Shown in pieces: positions 8,321 to 17,218 of a stretch of DNA of 64,000 nt (its first letter is position 1; each line of letters opens with the position of its first letter). The notes beneath the pieces were generated by a model. The model worked only from the letters and a program-made list of their open reading frames with translations. It ran no database searches and had not been told where the DNA came from. The position numbers were made by a program, and so were the translations under genes. Source of the stretch: JBCBKL01 sp963922565 (GTDB taxonomy: Bacteria; Pseudomonadota; Alphaproteobacteria; Rhodobacterales; Rhodobacteraceae); contig CAWUIQ010000013.1 of the NCBI GenBank assembly GCA_963922565.1, forward strand, positions 20,664 to 84,663, in the 5' to 3' direction.

Positions 8321-9496
8321 TCATTCCTCGATCGGCTCAAAAACGCGTCCGTCAAAAAACGCATCCGGCCTCAACATCAAGGTTCCGGCTGCCGATGCCA
8401 CCTCTGTATCTTGTTCGACCGCACCCTCGATCTTGGCCGAGGCACTGGGCAAATCGGCGACTGTTTCGGCCAGTGCCGACCGGTGAATGTCGGACAGGAA
8501 TACCGTTCGTGCCAGGCGGGCGGCATCGGCTCGGTCCAGTCCGGTGCGGGCCGCCAAGCGCAGTCCGATCCATTCCGCCTGGCTGCGCCATGGGAACGTG
8601 GCCGCCCCCCGGTGAAACTCCACGAAACCGGGCACCGTCCTGCTGTCTCCCGCCGGTGAGATCACGAGGTTGCCGAAGAGGGCCCGATCGATGATGTCGG
8701 GCGCGAGATCAAGATAGTCCGGTCGACTGAGCAGTTCCGCCGTCAAGGTGCGCGATGTCGGCTTGGCCAGCCATCGCCCTGCGCGCCACACCGCACGGAT
8801 CAGCCGCGCGCAAAGATCGGATTGCGTCGCCGCCCAGTCATTGCTGACCGCCAGCACTTTTTCGGGTGCAAAGGACCAGATGGCATTGCCGGGCAGCAGC
8901 AACTCACCCAGCCCCGTTTCCACGACCTTCGATCCCCACGGTTCGCCGACGCAGAAGGCGTCGATTTCGCCACCCGACAATGCGTTTGCCATCAGCGGTG
9001 GTGGCACGGTCCGGATATCGACGTTCTGTGGTGCATGAAAACCAAGCGCTGAGAGCCAGTAGAAAACCAGCTCGGCGTGCATCGAAAACGGGAAGGGGAC
9101 ACCGATCCGCAACTCTTCGCCCTTGGCGGCGATGAGCGCCTCGCCAGCGCTGCGGGCATCGTTGAAAGCAAAGTCGTGCCCAACGTCCTTGAGCCTGTTT
9201 GCAAGGGCCCGGCTGACCCCGATGACATTGCCGTTCACCGAAAGAACCGAGACGGCCGAGATCAGTGATCCGCCGCCGCCCAGCCCCAAAGCCGCCGCCA
9301 CGGGGATGGGTGAGAGCATGTGCGCCGCGTCTATCTGACCGAACCACAGCCTGTCCCGCAGCTCAGACCAGGATTGGACGCGTTTCAGATCAAGCGATAT
9401 GCCCTCTTCGTTCGCAAATCCCATTTCCTGGGCGACAATCAAAGGGGCCGCGTCGACCAGTGGGACAAATCCAACCTTGATGGTCGCGATCTTCAT
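8321..9496 (-). CDS. nasS: NasS-type cytoplasmic nitrate/nitrite sensor
   Basis: A 391-residue NrtA-like protein with no signal peptide (starts MKIATIKVGFVPLVDAAPL), hence cytoplasmic. It shares the FCVGEPWGSK ligand-site motif with NrtA. In the known NasS-NasT pair, NasS binds NasT without nitrate and releases it when nitrate or nitrite binds. The start overlaps the nasT stop (ATGA), so the two are co-translated, as expected for a stoichiometric complex. It is followed by the attenuator leader of nrtA. Confidence 0.93.
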   Translation of the reverse strand: MKIATIKVGFVPLVDAAPLIVAQEMGFANEEGISLDLKRVQSWSELRDRLWFGQIDAAHMLSPIPVAAALGLGGGGSLISAVSVLSVNGNVIGVSRALANRLKDVGHDFAFNDARSAGEALIAAKGEELRIGVPFPFSMHAELVFYWLSALGFHAPQNVDIRTVPPPLMANALSGGEIDAFCVGEPWGSKVVETGLGELLLPGNAIWSFAPEKVLAVSNDWAATQSDLCARLIRAVWRAGRWLAKPTSRTLTAELLSRPDYLDLAPDIIDRALFGNLVISPAGDSRTVPGFVEFHRGAATFPWRSQAEWIGLRLAARTGLDRADAARLARTVFLSDIHRSALAETVADLPSASAKIEGAVEQDTEVASAAGTLMLRPDAFFDGRVFEPIEE

Positions 9497-10077
9497 GACA
9501 AAAGCCCCGCCGCCGTAACGAGGGCGTCTGCGACATCGGCGAGCCGTTTGCCCTGATCCATCGCGGCCTTGCGCAGGATCGCATAGGCGGCTTCTTCGTC
9601 GACACCGCGCGCCTTCATGATTAGACCCTTGGCGCGGTCGATCACCTTGCGTTCTTCAAGCGCGCGCTTGGTTTCCTCCAGTTCGGTGCGCATGCGTTGG
9701 AAGAGGCGAAAACGGGCAATTGCCGCATCGAGCACCGGTTTGACCCGAGCGGGCTGCATGCCGTCGACAACATATGCGGAAACGCCAGCCTCGATGGCGG
9801 CGGCAGACAGCGCAGGGTCTGATCTGTCGACAAACATCGCCACGGGCCGTTCCAGCGGCCCGGAGGCCAGCGCCATCTCTTCCAGCATGTCGCGGGACGG
9901 GTTGGCCATATCGATCAGGACAAGATCCGGCATGCGGTCGCGGATCTGGCGGGCAAGGCTGGTTGGCTCGGCAATCACGTGGATGTCGAACTCACCAGCC
10001 TCCCGCAGACTGTCGACGATCTGCAGGGCCCTGTCCCGATTGGGCTCAACCACGATGACAGACAGCGTATTGGGCAT
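9493..10077 (-). CDS. nasT: ANTAR-domain antiterminator
   Basis: A 194-residue pseudo-receiver plus ANTAR protein. Residues 1-120 have a receiver-like fold (VIVVEPNRDRA; DLVLIDMANPS). After a coiled-coil segment, residues ~135-190 form the ANTAR three-helix domain (RALEERKVIDRAKGLIMKAR ... AAYAILRKAAMDQGKRLADVA). It binds leader RNA and prevents termination; its target is visible at 8141-8202. First gene of the cluster. Upstream 10078-10240 must hold its promoter, but I could not identify a convincing one. Confidence 0.94.
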   Translation of the reverse strand: MPNTLSVIVVEPNRDRALQIVDSLREAGEFDIHVIAEPTSLARQIRDRMPDLVLIDMANPSRDMLEEMALASGPLERPVAMFVDRSDPALSAAAIEAGVSAYVVDGMQPARVKPVLDAAIARFRLFQRMRTELEETKRALEERKVIDRAKGLIMKARGVDEEAAYAILRKAAMDQGKRLADVADALVTAAGLLS

Positions 10078-10240
10078 AGGCGGAAGTCGGCAAGGAAGCG
10101 CTGGCCTGTAAAGCGGCCATCCCCGTTGCCCTTAGGGTTGATCGGCCGGCTGCAGTTTATGCCGCGGGCTACGCCTATCTCTTGGGCGGCTTTGACTAAA
10201 AAGTAGGCGACTTCCTTGCCGAGAGGGCCGGTTCATCTTG

Positions 10241-11260
10241 TTATGACAGCAAAGCTTTCTCCTGATCGTTCGAAAGCCCGCCTTGCAGCTCTTGATCGCG
10301 CCATCCCCGATCCCATTCAAGCAAGGGGTCGAGTGTCTCGGCCAGCGGACGGCATTTCAGACCGGCGGATACCGCGCGCCGGGTATCGACCTCAAGGAAG
10401 TACCGGAAATTCTGGGTGTTGGGTGCGATCAGTGGCAGTTCGGTCCATGGCGCGACGCCGACCTCCGATATGCGCGCCTCATCGAACCAGCAGAAATCGG
10501 GCTGCGATCCCGTGCTCTGTTTGATGGCGCTCAGGAGATCGCCAAAATCCATCGGCTGACCGGTCACATTCCAAATTCCCGACAGGGCGTTTTCGGCACA
10601 CAACACGCCAAACTCAGCCGCGTCGCGCACATCGATCAGCTGAACTTTCCGGCTTGGCGGTGCAGGAACAGGGATGCGTCGTCTTTCGTCTTGCGCTTCA
10701 TCGATGCGGCGAACCCACCATGTCAGCCGGTCTGTGTAGTCGCCCGCGCCAACAAGCAGACCAACTCTGAGCAGTGTCGCGCGGTCGCCGAGCGCTTCGG
10801 CTGCCGCGATCTCACATGCTCGTTTCAAAGGGCCGTAGGACTTACCATATGCGAACGCCGATGCGCGTTTTTCAAATGGTATCGATTGCGCAACGGCCAG
10901 ATCTTCCGCAGTTGCGTTCGGCACAGGGTCATCTTCGTTCAAGCCCTGCTTGGCAAAGCTGCCATAGGCAGAGATCGAAGATACCATGACGTAGTGCGAG
11001 ATCTCTGCGCCAACGGCATCGAGAAGTCTTCGGACCGCATCCGGTTCGAAGGCACAGGAATCGAAAACCCAGTCGAATTGCCGGCCCGCAAGAGGGGTCA
11101 GATCACCATACCGATCGGCCTTGATGACCTGTGTGCCCTTCTTAGCGGAACGCCTCGTCTTTCCGCGCGACATGATCGTCACCTCACGCCCGGCCGCCAC
11201 CAAGGCATCCGCAATGGCTCCTCCTAGAAAACCGGTGCCGCCGACGACCAGACAGCGCAT
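10241..11260 (-). CDS. NAD-dependent epimerase/dehydratase family protein
   Basis: Extended short-chain dehydrogenase-type protein of ~339 residues. Start ATG 11260 (MRCLVVGGTGFLGG) puts the NAD(P)-binding GGTGFLGG at the N-terminus as is normal; the 13-residue longer version is less likely. Further family features are SSISAYGSF and a YGKSYGPLKRACE stretch that may supply the Tyr-x3-Lys pair. It resembles isoflavone-reductase/UDP-sugar-epimerase-like proteins of unknown substrate. It stands alone between nasT and a GNAT gene, all on the minus strand. Confidence 0.75.
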   Translation of the reverse strand: MRCLVVGGTGFLGGAIADALVAAGREVTIMSRGKTRRSAKKGTQVIKADRYGDLTPLAGRQFDWVFDSCAFEPDAVRRLLDAVGAEISHYVMVSSISAYGSFAKQGLNEDDPVPNATAEDLAVAQSIPFEKRASAFAYGKSYGPLKRACEIAAAEALGDRATLLRVGLLVGAGDYTDRLTWWVRRIDEAQDERRRIPVPAPPSRKVQLIDVRDAAEFGVLCAENALSGIWNVTGQPMDFGDLLSAIKQSTGSQPDFCWFDEARISEVGVAPWTELPLIAPNTQNFRYFLEVDTRRAVSAGLKCRPLAETLDPLLEWDRGWRDQELQGGLSNDQEKALLS

Positions 11261-11389
11261 GCGCTTCTCCTTGGGCGAAATTGCTCCTTTTAGGAACATA
11301 CCGGCGCTGTTCTGTCGTTGCCAGCAGGCAAGACGGGCTGGCAGGTGGCCCTGTTGCGCCGCGCCTCAGCGCAAGGGGGCGCGCTAAAC

Positions 11390-12202
11390 CTACCCCAGTT
11401 CCAGCGTCGCAACCGCGTAGAAATCTCCAGCGCCCGTCATCGTCCCCGATCTGTACATCCGCGCGGTTTCGAAGACGGGTATGAGCTGCAGCTCCCGGCA
11501 AAGCTGCGTGAGAGCCTCGCACCTGTCCGGGACATCGATGATGATCGTGTCGCCAAAGACGCTTGCGGCGTGCCGAATGAGGCGCAGCGCAGATGTGGCA
11601 TCCGCGGCGACCAGTGGGCCGATCTTTGCACCCTCACGGCATTTGCGGATGGTCAGAAATCCGCCTCGGTCGATCAACGTCTTGCGGTTCACGGTCTCGC
11701 GGAACCACGCGGTCAGATATTCCGGCTTACGAGCGCCGGACGCTTCGGCCTCGCGGTCGATCAGCGCCGCAATGTCATTTTGAACGGCAATGCGAATACC
11801 TTTGGAGACTTCAGGCTCGACCCTTTCCGAAAACCGGGTGGTCGCCCCGGCATGTTGAAAACCGGACGCGGCATAATTGGCCTGCTGCTCAGGGACGCCG
11901 TCGAGGCCAACAATGCGATCACCAGCGTGTTCCAAGGCATGCTGCCAGAGGGCGAAACCAATGCCCCTGCCGCGATCAGACGGGCGCACGATGTAAAGCC
12001 CCAGAAAGGCGTAGTTGTCATTGTGATTGACGACGGAAATGGCGGCGACCGGTGCGTCGTTCTCACAAGCCAAGAAAAACCCGTCCGGGTCCGCCGCATA
12101 GAACGCAGCGGCATCGTCGACGCCCGGGTTCCATCCCTCCGCAGCGGCCCAATCGAGCATCAGCCCCACCTCGGGCTCTGTTGCATTGCGAAACCGGATC
12201 AT
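11390..12202 (-). CDS. GNAT-family N-acetyltransferase with a second C-terminal domain
   Basis: 270 residues. The N-terminal GNAT fold includes the acetyl-CoA loop RPSDRGRGIGFALW (Q/RxxGxG/A pattern) near residues 83-96, and YAASGFQ typical of motif B. The C-terminal ~120 residues (RCREGAKIGPLVA ... GDTIIIDVPD) match the YitI/Acetyltransf_18-type extension. Its start overlaps the GntR stop (ATGA), so the two are probably co-transcribed. The acceptor substrate is not deducible. Confidence 0.82.
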   Translation of the reverse strand: MIRFRNATEPEVGLMLDWAAAEGWNPGVDDAAAFYAADPDGFFLACENDAPVAAISVVNHNDNYAFLGLYIVRPSDRGRGIGFALWQHALEHAGDRIVGLDGVPEQQANYAASGFQHAGATTRFSERVEPEVSKGIRIAVQNDIAALIDREAEASGARKPEYLTAWFRETVNRKTLIDRGGFLTIRKCREGAKIGPLVAADATSALRLIRHAASVFGDTIIIDVPDRCEALTQLCRELQLIPVFETARMYRSGTMTGAGDFYAVATLELG

Positions 12203-12876
12203 CCCAGCAAGGCTTCTTTGAGCGATTTCGATTCACTTGGCATCTCGCGCAGGTTCAATTGCGAAACGAGATCCACGAGGTGCCCTTTCATCAGCTCTTC
12301 GGCTTTGTCGGGGTTCCGTTCGCGAAACGCCTCAAGCAGGGCGTGGTGCGCATGGCTTTCACACAGTGCATTCTTGCGCTGCCAATACAGCGCGATGACC
12401 AGCGAGGAACGGGAAACGAGCTGCTGGATGAAGGATTCGATGGTTTTCTGATCCGCCACGCGCGCGATTTCCACATGGAATAGACCGGACAGCTTAAGGG
12501 CGCGCCCCGATTCACCGGCGTCCAACGCGGCATGCTCGAGCTCAATATGCTTCTCCAGTACCGCGACATCGTCTGCCGTCGCGCGCTCCGCCGCCGCCCG
12601 CGCCGTTTGAGGTTCGAGGAGAGCGCGAGCTTCAAAGACCTCCCGGGCTTCCTTGATCGAGGGTTTTGCAACAAAGGCGCCGCGGTTTCGTTCGATGGAA
12701 ACGAGGCCCTCATGTGCCATGGCACGAAGGGCCTGACGGACAATCGTTCGACTGACCCCGAAAACTTCGCCGACCTCGTCCTCGCTCAGCTTCATACCGG
12801 GCAGCACGCGGTGTTCATGCACGGCTTCGGTCAATCGCGACGCGATGCTTTCTGAAGAGATTTCTGTGACCGCCAT
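12199..12876 (-). CDS. GntR-family transcriptional regulator (FCD/FadR subfamily)
   Basis: N-terminal winged helix (LSEDEVGEVFGVSRTIVRQALRAM) followed by an all-helical FCD ligand-binding domain with metal-type ligands (ALLEPQTARAAAER; HVEIAR; HHALLEAF). I chose ATG 12876 (MAVTEISSES), which has AGGTGAGG upstream. The longer form begins with TTG at 12948. It is divergent from the PotABCD-like operon at 13113. An operator-like sequence fitting the FCD consensus lies between them (12960-12971), so it probably controls that operon and itself. Confidence 0.88.
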   Translation of the reverse strand: MAVTEISSESIASRLTEAVHEHRVLPGMKLSEDEVGEVFGVSRTIVRQALRAMAHEGLVSIERNRGAFVAKPSIKEAREVFEARALLEPQTARAAAERATADDVAVLEKHIELEHAALDAGESGRALKLSGLFHVEIARVADQKTIESFIQQLVSRSSLVIALYWQRKNALCESHAHHALLEAFRERNPDKAEELMKGHLVDLVSQLNLREMPSESKSLKEALLG

Positions 12877-12959
12877 GAAGTCTTTCGCCTCACCTGCTAC
12901 GGTTTCTTGAGTGGCAGAGCCGGTCGCCGTCGGCAAGACTGCCACCAAAAGAGCTTCAG

Positions 12960-12971
12960 ATCGTATACAAT
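12960..12971. promoter_or_regulatory. Candidate GntR (FCD-type) operator
   Basis: ATCGTATACAAT is a palindrome with one mismatched pair, and it contains TCGTATACAA, which fits the TNGTNNACNA pattern bound by many FCD-type GntR regulators. It lies in an A/T-rich patch between the divergent GntR gene (start 12876) and the ABC operon (start 13113), where an autoregulatory operator would be expected. Confidence 0.5.
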
Positions 12972-13112
12972 ATTAGCCTATTTTTTGAACAAATGGCGGG
13001 TGCTCTGCTTTGCTGTCGGGCATTGCTTTGGGCTGAATGTCCTTCGAGACCAAAATGATTTCGGCTTGAGTGAGCCTGTTGGCCAGTCTGGTCCCATACC
13101 CGTGGGATCTGC

Positions 13113-14096
13113 ATGCCAAGCAAGCTCGACCTTGAATTTGTTAATCTGACCAAGCGCTACGGCGGCACCGTCGCTGTGGACGCCATCAGCTATCACTTCG
13201 GTGCCGGCACCTATGCATGCCTGCTGGGGCCGTCGGGTTGCGGCAAGACCTCGACGCTGAGGATGGTGGCCGGTCATGAGAGCGTATCCGACGGTTCTGT
13301 GTTGTTGGGAGGGCGCGACATCTCGCACCTGCCCCCCGCCAAACGCGGCACCGCGATGATGTTCCAGAATTATGCGCTGTTTCCGCATCTGAGCGTCGCG
13401 GAAAACGTGGGCTTCAGCCTCAAGATGAGAGGATTGGACCCGGCAACGCGCAACAAGCGGGCGGGCGAGATGCTGGAGCTTGTGGACATGAGCGGTTACG
13501 CCGACCGTATCCCCGCCCAGCTTTCTGGTGGTCAGCAGCAACGTGTCGCGCTGGCTCGTGCGCTGATCACCGAACCTCAGGTGTTGCTGCTCGATGAGCC
13601 GCTATCGGCGCTGGACCCGTTCCTGCGTATCCGGATGCGGGCCGAGCTTAAGCGGTTGCAGCGTGAGCTGGGGATCACGTTCATCCACGTGACACACGGG
13701 CAGGACGAAGCGCTGGCGCTGGCGGACCAGATCGTGGTCATGAACGATGCCCGGATCGAGCAGGCCGGCCAGACCCGCGAGGTCTTTGAGGCCCCAAGGA
13801 CGGCCTTCGTTGCCCGGTTTCTTGGATCCCATAACGTGATCGCGCTGCCCGAGGGCAAGGTTGCGGTCCGTTCGGATGCGCTGAAACTCAACACGCCCGA
13901 GGGCGCAAAGCTCCAGGGCAGGATCACCAACATCGAATACCAGGGAACGCACGTGGCCCTGACGGCTGTTATCGCAGGCGATCAGGAAGTCACGGCGCTT
14001 TTATCCGACAAGGATTTCTTCGGCGACCCGAAGGATTTGGGCGAGGCAGTCGGCCTCGATTGGGACAACAAGGCGGCCCAGGCCCTTTCCGCCTGA
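13113..14096 (+). CDS. Spermidine/putrescine-type ABC transporter ATP-binding protein (PotA-like)
   Basis: 327 residues: Walker A GPSGCGKTS, signature LSGGQQQR, Walker B LLLDEP, switch His in VTHGQDEA. A C-terminal TOBE-like domain (~residues 235-310, GKVAVRSDAL ... GRITNIEYQGTHVALT) is typical of PotA/FbpC/MalK-type importers. First gene of a five-gene operon with binding protein, two permeases and a racemase-family enzyme. The substrate is unlikely to be ordinary polyamine given the racemase; an amino-acid- or hydantoin-like compound is possible. Confidence 0.9.
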   Translation: MPSKLDLEFVNLTKRYGGTVAVDAISYHFGAGTYACLLGPSGCGKTSTLRMVAGHESVSDGSVLLGGRDISHLPPAKRGTAMMFQNYALFPHLSVAENVGFSLKMRGLDPATRNKRAGEMLELVDMSGYADRIPAQLSGGQQQRVALARALITEPQVLLLDEPLSALDPFLRIRMRAELKRLQRELGITFIHVTHGQDEALALADQIVVMNDARIEQAGQTREVFEAPRTAFVARFLGSHNVIALPEGKVAVRSDALKLNTPEGAKLQGRITNIEYQGTHVALTAVIAGDQEVTALLSDKDFFGDPKDLGEAVGLDWDNKAAQALSA

Positions 14097-14123
14097 CATC
14101 AACTCCAGAACAGGGAGACAGAG

Positions 14124-15398
14124 ATGACAACAATTCCAAAGATACGCTATTCGCGCCGGTCGATGCTGAAGGCTGGTGGCGCGGCGGTGGCAGCCGCCGC
14201 GCTTCCGGCTCCGATGGTATGGGGACAGGCCATTAAGGACGTGACACTGCGCCAGTTCGGCACCGGGGTGTCCAACCTCAACGAGGTGGCCGCGAAGGTC
14301 AAGGAAGACCTCGGGTTCACGCTCGAAATGACGGCGCTCGATTCCGACAGCGTGACCCAGCGTGCCGCGACCCAGCCCGACAGTTTCGATATCGCGGATA
14401 TCGAATACTGGATCTGCAAAAAGGTCTGGCCCACGGGCAACCTGCAGGCGATGGATACCTCGAAGATCGAGAACTACGACAAGATCGTGGGGATCTTCCG
14501 GGACGGCAAGCTGACCCCAGAAAGCACCATCGCGCAAGGTACCGCGCCCCATAGCGTGGGTTTTGTCGAAGGGGTCGACGGCAAGGAGTTCGTCGACAAT
14601 GAAAGCGGCTGGATGACGCTGATCCCGACGATCTACAACGCCGATACGCTCGGTATCCGGCCGGATCTGATCGGACGTCCCATCAGCAACTGGAAAGAGC
14701 TGCTGAACCCGGAATTCAAGGGCAAGGCGTCGATCCTCGATATCTCGTCCATCGGCATCATGGACATGGCCATGGTCGTGGAGTCGATGGGCGAATACAC
14801 CTATCCCGACAAGGGCAACATGACCAAGGAAGAGATCGACCTGACCCTGGGTATCTTCACCGAGGCCAAGAAAGCCGGCCAATTCCGCGCCTTCTGGAAA
14901 ACGTTTGACGAAAGCGTCAACCTGATGGCGTCGGGCGAGGTCGTGATCCAGTCCATGTGGTCACCGGCAATCACGGCGGTTCGGTCGCAGGGCATCCCAT
15001 GTGTCTATCAGCCGCTTGAAGAGGGCTACCGCTCATGGGGCGGCGGCATTGGTCTTTCGAAATCGCTCAGCGGGATCGAGCTGGATGCGGCCTATGAATA
15101 CATCAACTGGTATCTCTCCGGTTGGGTCGGCGGCTTCCTCATGCGCCAGGGCTATTACTCGGCCGTGCCGGAAACCTCGAAGAACTTCATGAGCGAAGAT
15201 GAATGGGGTTTCTGGTTCGAAGGCAAGGAAGCCCAAGGCGACATCACCAACCCGTTCGGCGACGTGATGGAGAAAGCCGGGGCCGTACGCGATGGTGGTT
15301 CTTTCTATGACCGCATGGGCGCGGTTGCCTGCTGGAACGCCGTCATGGACGAAAACCAGTACATGGTCCGCAAATGGAACGAGTTCATCGCCGCCTGA
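14124..15398 (+). CDS. ABC transporter substrate-binding protein, Tat-exported (PotD-like)
   Basis: 424 residues. The N-terminus RYSRRSMLKAGGAAVAAAA carries a twin-arginine (SRRSMLK) signal with a hydrophobic stretch and likely cleavage after VWGQA. The mature part has the extracellular solute-binding protein family 1/8 pattern seen in PotD-like proteins (NWKELLNPEFKGKASILD; MWSPAITAVRSQGI). GGGAGACAGAG precedes the start as ribosome site. A strong hairpin follows the stop (15416-15444). The ligand is unknown. Confidence 0.88.
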   Translation: MTTIPKIRYSRRSMLKAGGAAVAAAALPAPMVWGQAIKDVTLRQFGTGVSNLNEVAAKVKEDLGFTLEMTALDSDSVTQRAATQPDSFDIADIEYWICKKVWPTGNLQAMDTSKIENYDKIVGIFRDGKLTPESTIAQGTAPHSVGFVEGVDGKEFVDNESGWMTLIPTIYNADTLGIRPDLIGRPISNWKELLNPEFKGKASILDISSIGIMDMAMVVESMGEYTYPDKGNMTKEEIDLTLGIFTEAKKAGQFRAFWKTFDESVNLMASGEVVIQSMWSPAITAVRSQGIPCVYQPLEEGYRSWGGGIGLSKSLSGIELDAAYEYINWYLSGWVGGFLMRQGYYSAVPETSKNFMSEDEWGFWFEGKEAQGDITNPFGDVMEKAGAVRDGGSFYDRMGAVACWNAVMDENQYMVRKWNEFIAA

Positions 15399-15415
15399 TG
15401 CGCGTGTGAACAAAG

Positions 15416-15444
15416 CGCCCCGGCCTCGCAGACAAGCCGGGGCG
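15416..15444 (+). terminator. Intercistronic hairpin after the binding-protein gene
   Basis: CGCCCCGGC and GCCGGGGCG form a perfect 9-bp stem with an 11-base loop. No T-run follows, so it is more likely a stabilising or partially terminating structure between the binding-protein and permease genes than a full terminator. Confidence 0.6.
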
Positions 15445-15458
15445 TATTCGCCTGAAAC

Positions 15459-16373
15459 ATGACCGACAACACGATCTCTTCCATCGCCGCGAAGGCAGAA
15501 GCCGCGACACCACCCGCACGGGCCATGTCGCGCCATCTGTCGGGCTGGCTGCTGGCATCTCCGCTGGCGCTGGTTCTGGCGGTGTTTCTTGTGGCGCCCA
15601 TCGTGATGATCGTGATCGTGAGCTTTTGGGGCGCGACCGAATTTTCGATCTATCCCGCGTTTCAGCTCGACAATTATGAATTTCTCTTTGGCTCCGACGT
15701 GACCTATCGCGTCTTTGCCAACACCTTCAAATACGCCGTCATCACCTGGGCCTTCACACTGTTGATCGGCTTTACGGTGGCTTATTTCCTGGCCTTCCAT
15801 GTCCGGTCGCTGAAATGGCAGGTCGCACTCTTTCTGCTCTGCACGATCCCGTTCTGGACCTCGAACATCATCCGCATGATATCGTGGATCCCGTTTCTCG
15901 GGCGGAACGGTCTGGCCAACTCGACCCTGATTTCCTGGGGCGTGATCGATGAGCCATTGGAATGGCTACTTTTCAGCGATTTCAGCGTGATACTAGCCTT
16001 TGTTCATCTTTATACGCTGTTCATGGTCGTGCCGATCTTCAACACGATGATGCGGATCGACAAGTCGCTGATCGAAGCCGCAGCAGATGCAGGGGCGAGC
16101 GGTTGGCAGACACTTTGGCATGTGGTCATCCCACTCACCAAGCCGGGCATCATGATCGGGACGATTTTCGTCGTGACGCTGGTGATGGGCGATTTCATCA
16201 CCGTAAGGTTCATGAGCGGCTCGCAATCCGCGAACGTGGGCCGGATGATCCAGAACGATATCGGGCTGCTTCAGTACCCTTCGGCCTCGGCCACCGCTGT
16301 CATCCTGCTGATCACCGTCCTGATGGTCATCGGCCTGCTCTTGCGTCTTGTCGACATTCGGAAGGAGCTGTGA
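15459..16373 (+). CDS. ABC transporter permease (PotB-like)
   Basis: 304 residues, six predicted membrane spans, with the EAA loop EAAADAGASGWQTLWHVVIPLT that docks onto the ATPase (around residues 207-228). It starts 15 bases after the intercistronic hairpin and ends with TGATG, sharing a base with the start of the second permease. Part of the PotABCD-like importer. Confidence 0.9.
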   Translation: MTDNTISSIAAKAEAATPPARAMSRHLSGWLLASPLALVLAVFLVAPIVMIVIVSFWGATEFSIYPAFQLDNYEFLFGSDVTYRVFANTFKYAVITWAFTLLIGFTVAYFLAFHVRSLKWQVALFLLCTIPFWTSNIIRMISWIPFLGRNGLANSTLISWGVIDEPLEWLLFSDFSVILAFVHLYTLFMVVPIFNTMMRIDKSLIEAAADAGASGWQTLWHVVIPLTKPGIMIGTIFVVTLVMGDFITVRFMSGSQSANVGRMIQNDIGLLQYPSASATAVILLITVLMVIGLLLRLVDIRKEL

Positions 16374-17212
16374 TGGAGCCGCGCCCCAAATCGTTCTATT
16401 TCCTCGCAGCGTTCTTCGTGCTGTTCCTGATCTTTCTCTATGGGCCGACACTTACCATCGCGATCCTGTCGTTTCAGGGGCCGGGCGGCGGGCTAACCTT
16501 TCCAATGCGGGGCGTGTCGCTGCACTGGTTCCGGGACCTCTTTGAACAGCAGGCCGTGGGCGACATCTGGGGCTCGTTCTCACGTTCGCTGGTGCTGGGC
16601 CTCATGGTCATGGTGACCACGGTTGTCGTTTCGGTCATGGGTGGGCTGGCATTTCGCAAGCGCTTCGGGGGTTCGGGCATCCTCTTTTACCTCATCATCA
16701 CTTCGCTGGTGATCCCCTCGATCCTTGTTTCGCTTGGCGTGGGCCTGATCTGGTCGCAATCGGGGATGACGGTGCACTGGTCGACGAGCGGCTTCGGGGC
16801 ACAGCTCACCTGGACGCTGCCATTCGGCCTTTTGATCATGTTCGCCGTCTTCAACCGGTTCGACCAAAGCTATGAGGAGGCTGCCCGCGATCTTGGCGCA
16901 TCCCCGTGGCAAACCATCCGGCACGTGGTGCTGCCGATCATCGCACCCTCGTTGATCGGCGTCGCATTGTTCGGCTTTACCCTCAGCTATGACGAGTTTG
17001 CGCGCACCTTGCTGACCTCGGGCAGTCGCAACACGCTCCCGCTGGAGATTTTCGGCATGACAACGAACGTCACGACGCCCGTCATCTTTGCGCTCGGCAC
17101 GCTTACGACGGTCTTTTCCTTCCTCGTAATCGCGCTTTTCCTGTTCGTGGTCTGGATCACCGACCGCCGCCGCAAGAGGCACGGATCGGACGCGGGCAAG
17201 GGTCTGGTCTGA
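16373..17212 (+). CDS. ABC transporter permease (PotC-like)
   Basis: 279 residues from ATG 16373 (MEPRPKSFYFLAAFF), overlapping the previous stop by one base. The same frame is open further upstream to 15962, but that part is antisense-like noise over the first permease. EAA loop EAARDLGASPWQTIRHVVLPII around residues 165-186. It ends in a basic tail (DRRRKRHGSD), placing the C-terminus in the cytoplasm. Confidence 0.9.
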   Translation: MEPRPKSFYFLAAFFVLFLIFLYGPTLTIAILSFQGPGGGLTFPMRGVSLHWFRDLFEQQAVGDIWGSFSRSLVLGLMVMVTTVVVSVMGGLAFRKRFGGSGILFYLIITSLVIPSILVSLGVGLIWSQSGMTVHWSTSGFGAQLTWTLPFGLLIMFAVFNRFDQSYEEAARDLGASPWQTIRHVVLPIIAPSLIGVALFGFTLSYDEFARTLLTSGSRNTLPLEIFGMTTNVTTPVIFALGTLTTVFSFLVIALFLFVVWITDRRRKRHGSDAGKGLV

Positions 17213-17218
17213 GCGGAC

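Noticed and set aside
10283..11227. 314-codon open frame on the plus strand
   Set aside because: Antisense to the epimerase-like gene, which has a proper NAD-binding motif and start.
13113..14096. Calling the importer at 13113-17212 a polyamine transporter
   Set aside because: The family supports only 'PotABCD-like'; the linked racemase makes a polyamine substrate doubtful.
15962..16372. Upstream extension of the PotC-like permease frame
   Set aside because: It overlaps the first permease out of frame; ATG 16373 with TGATG coupling is the natural start.
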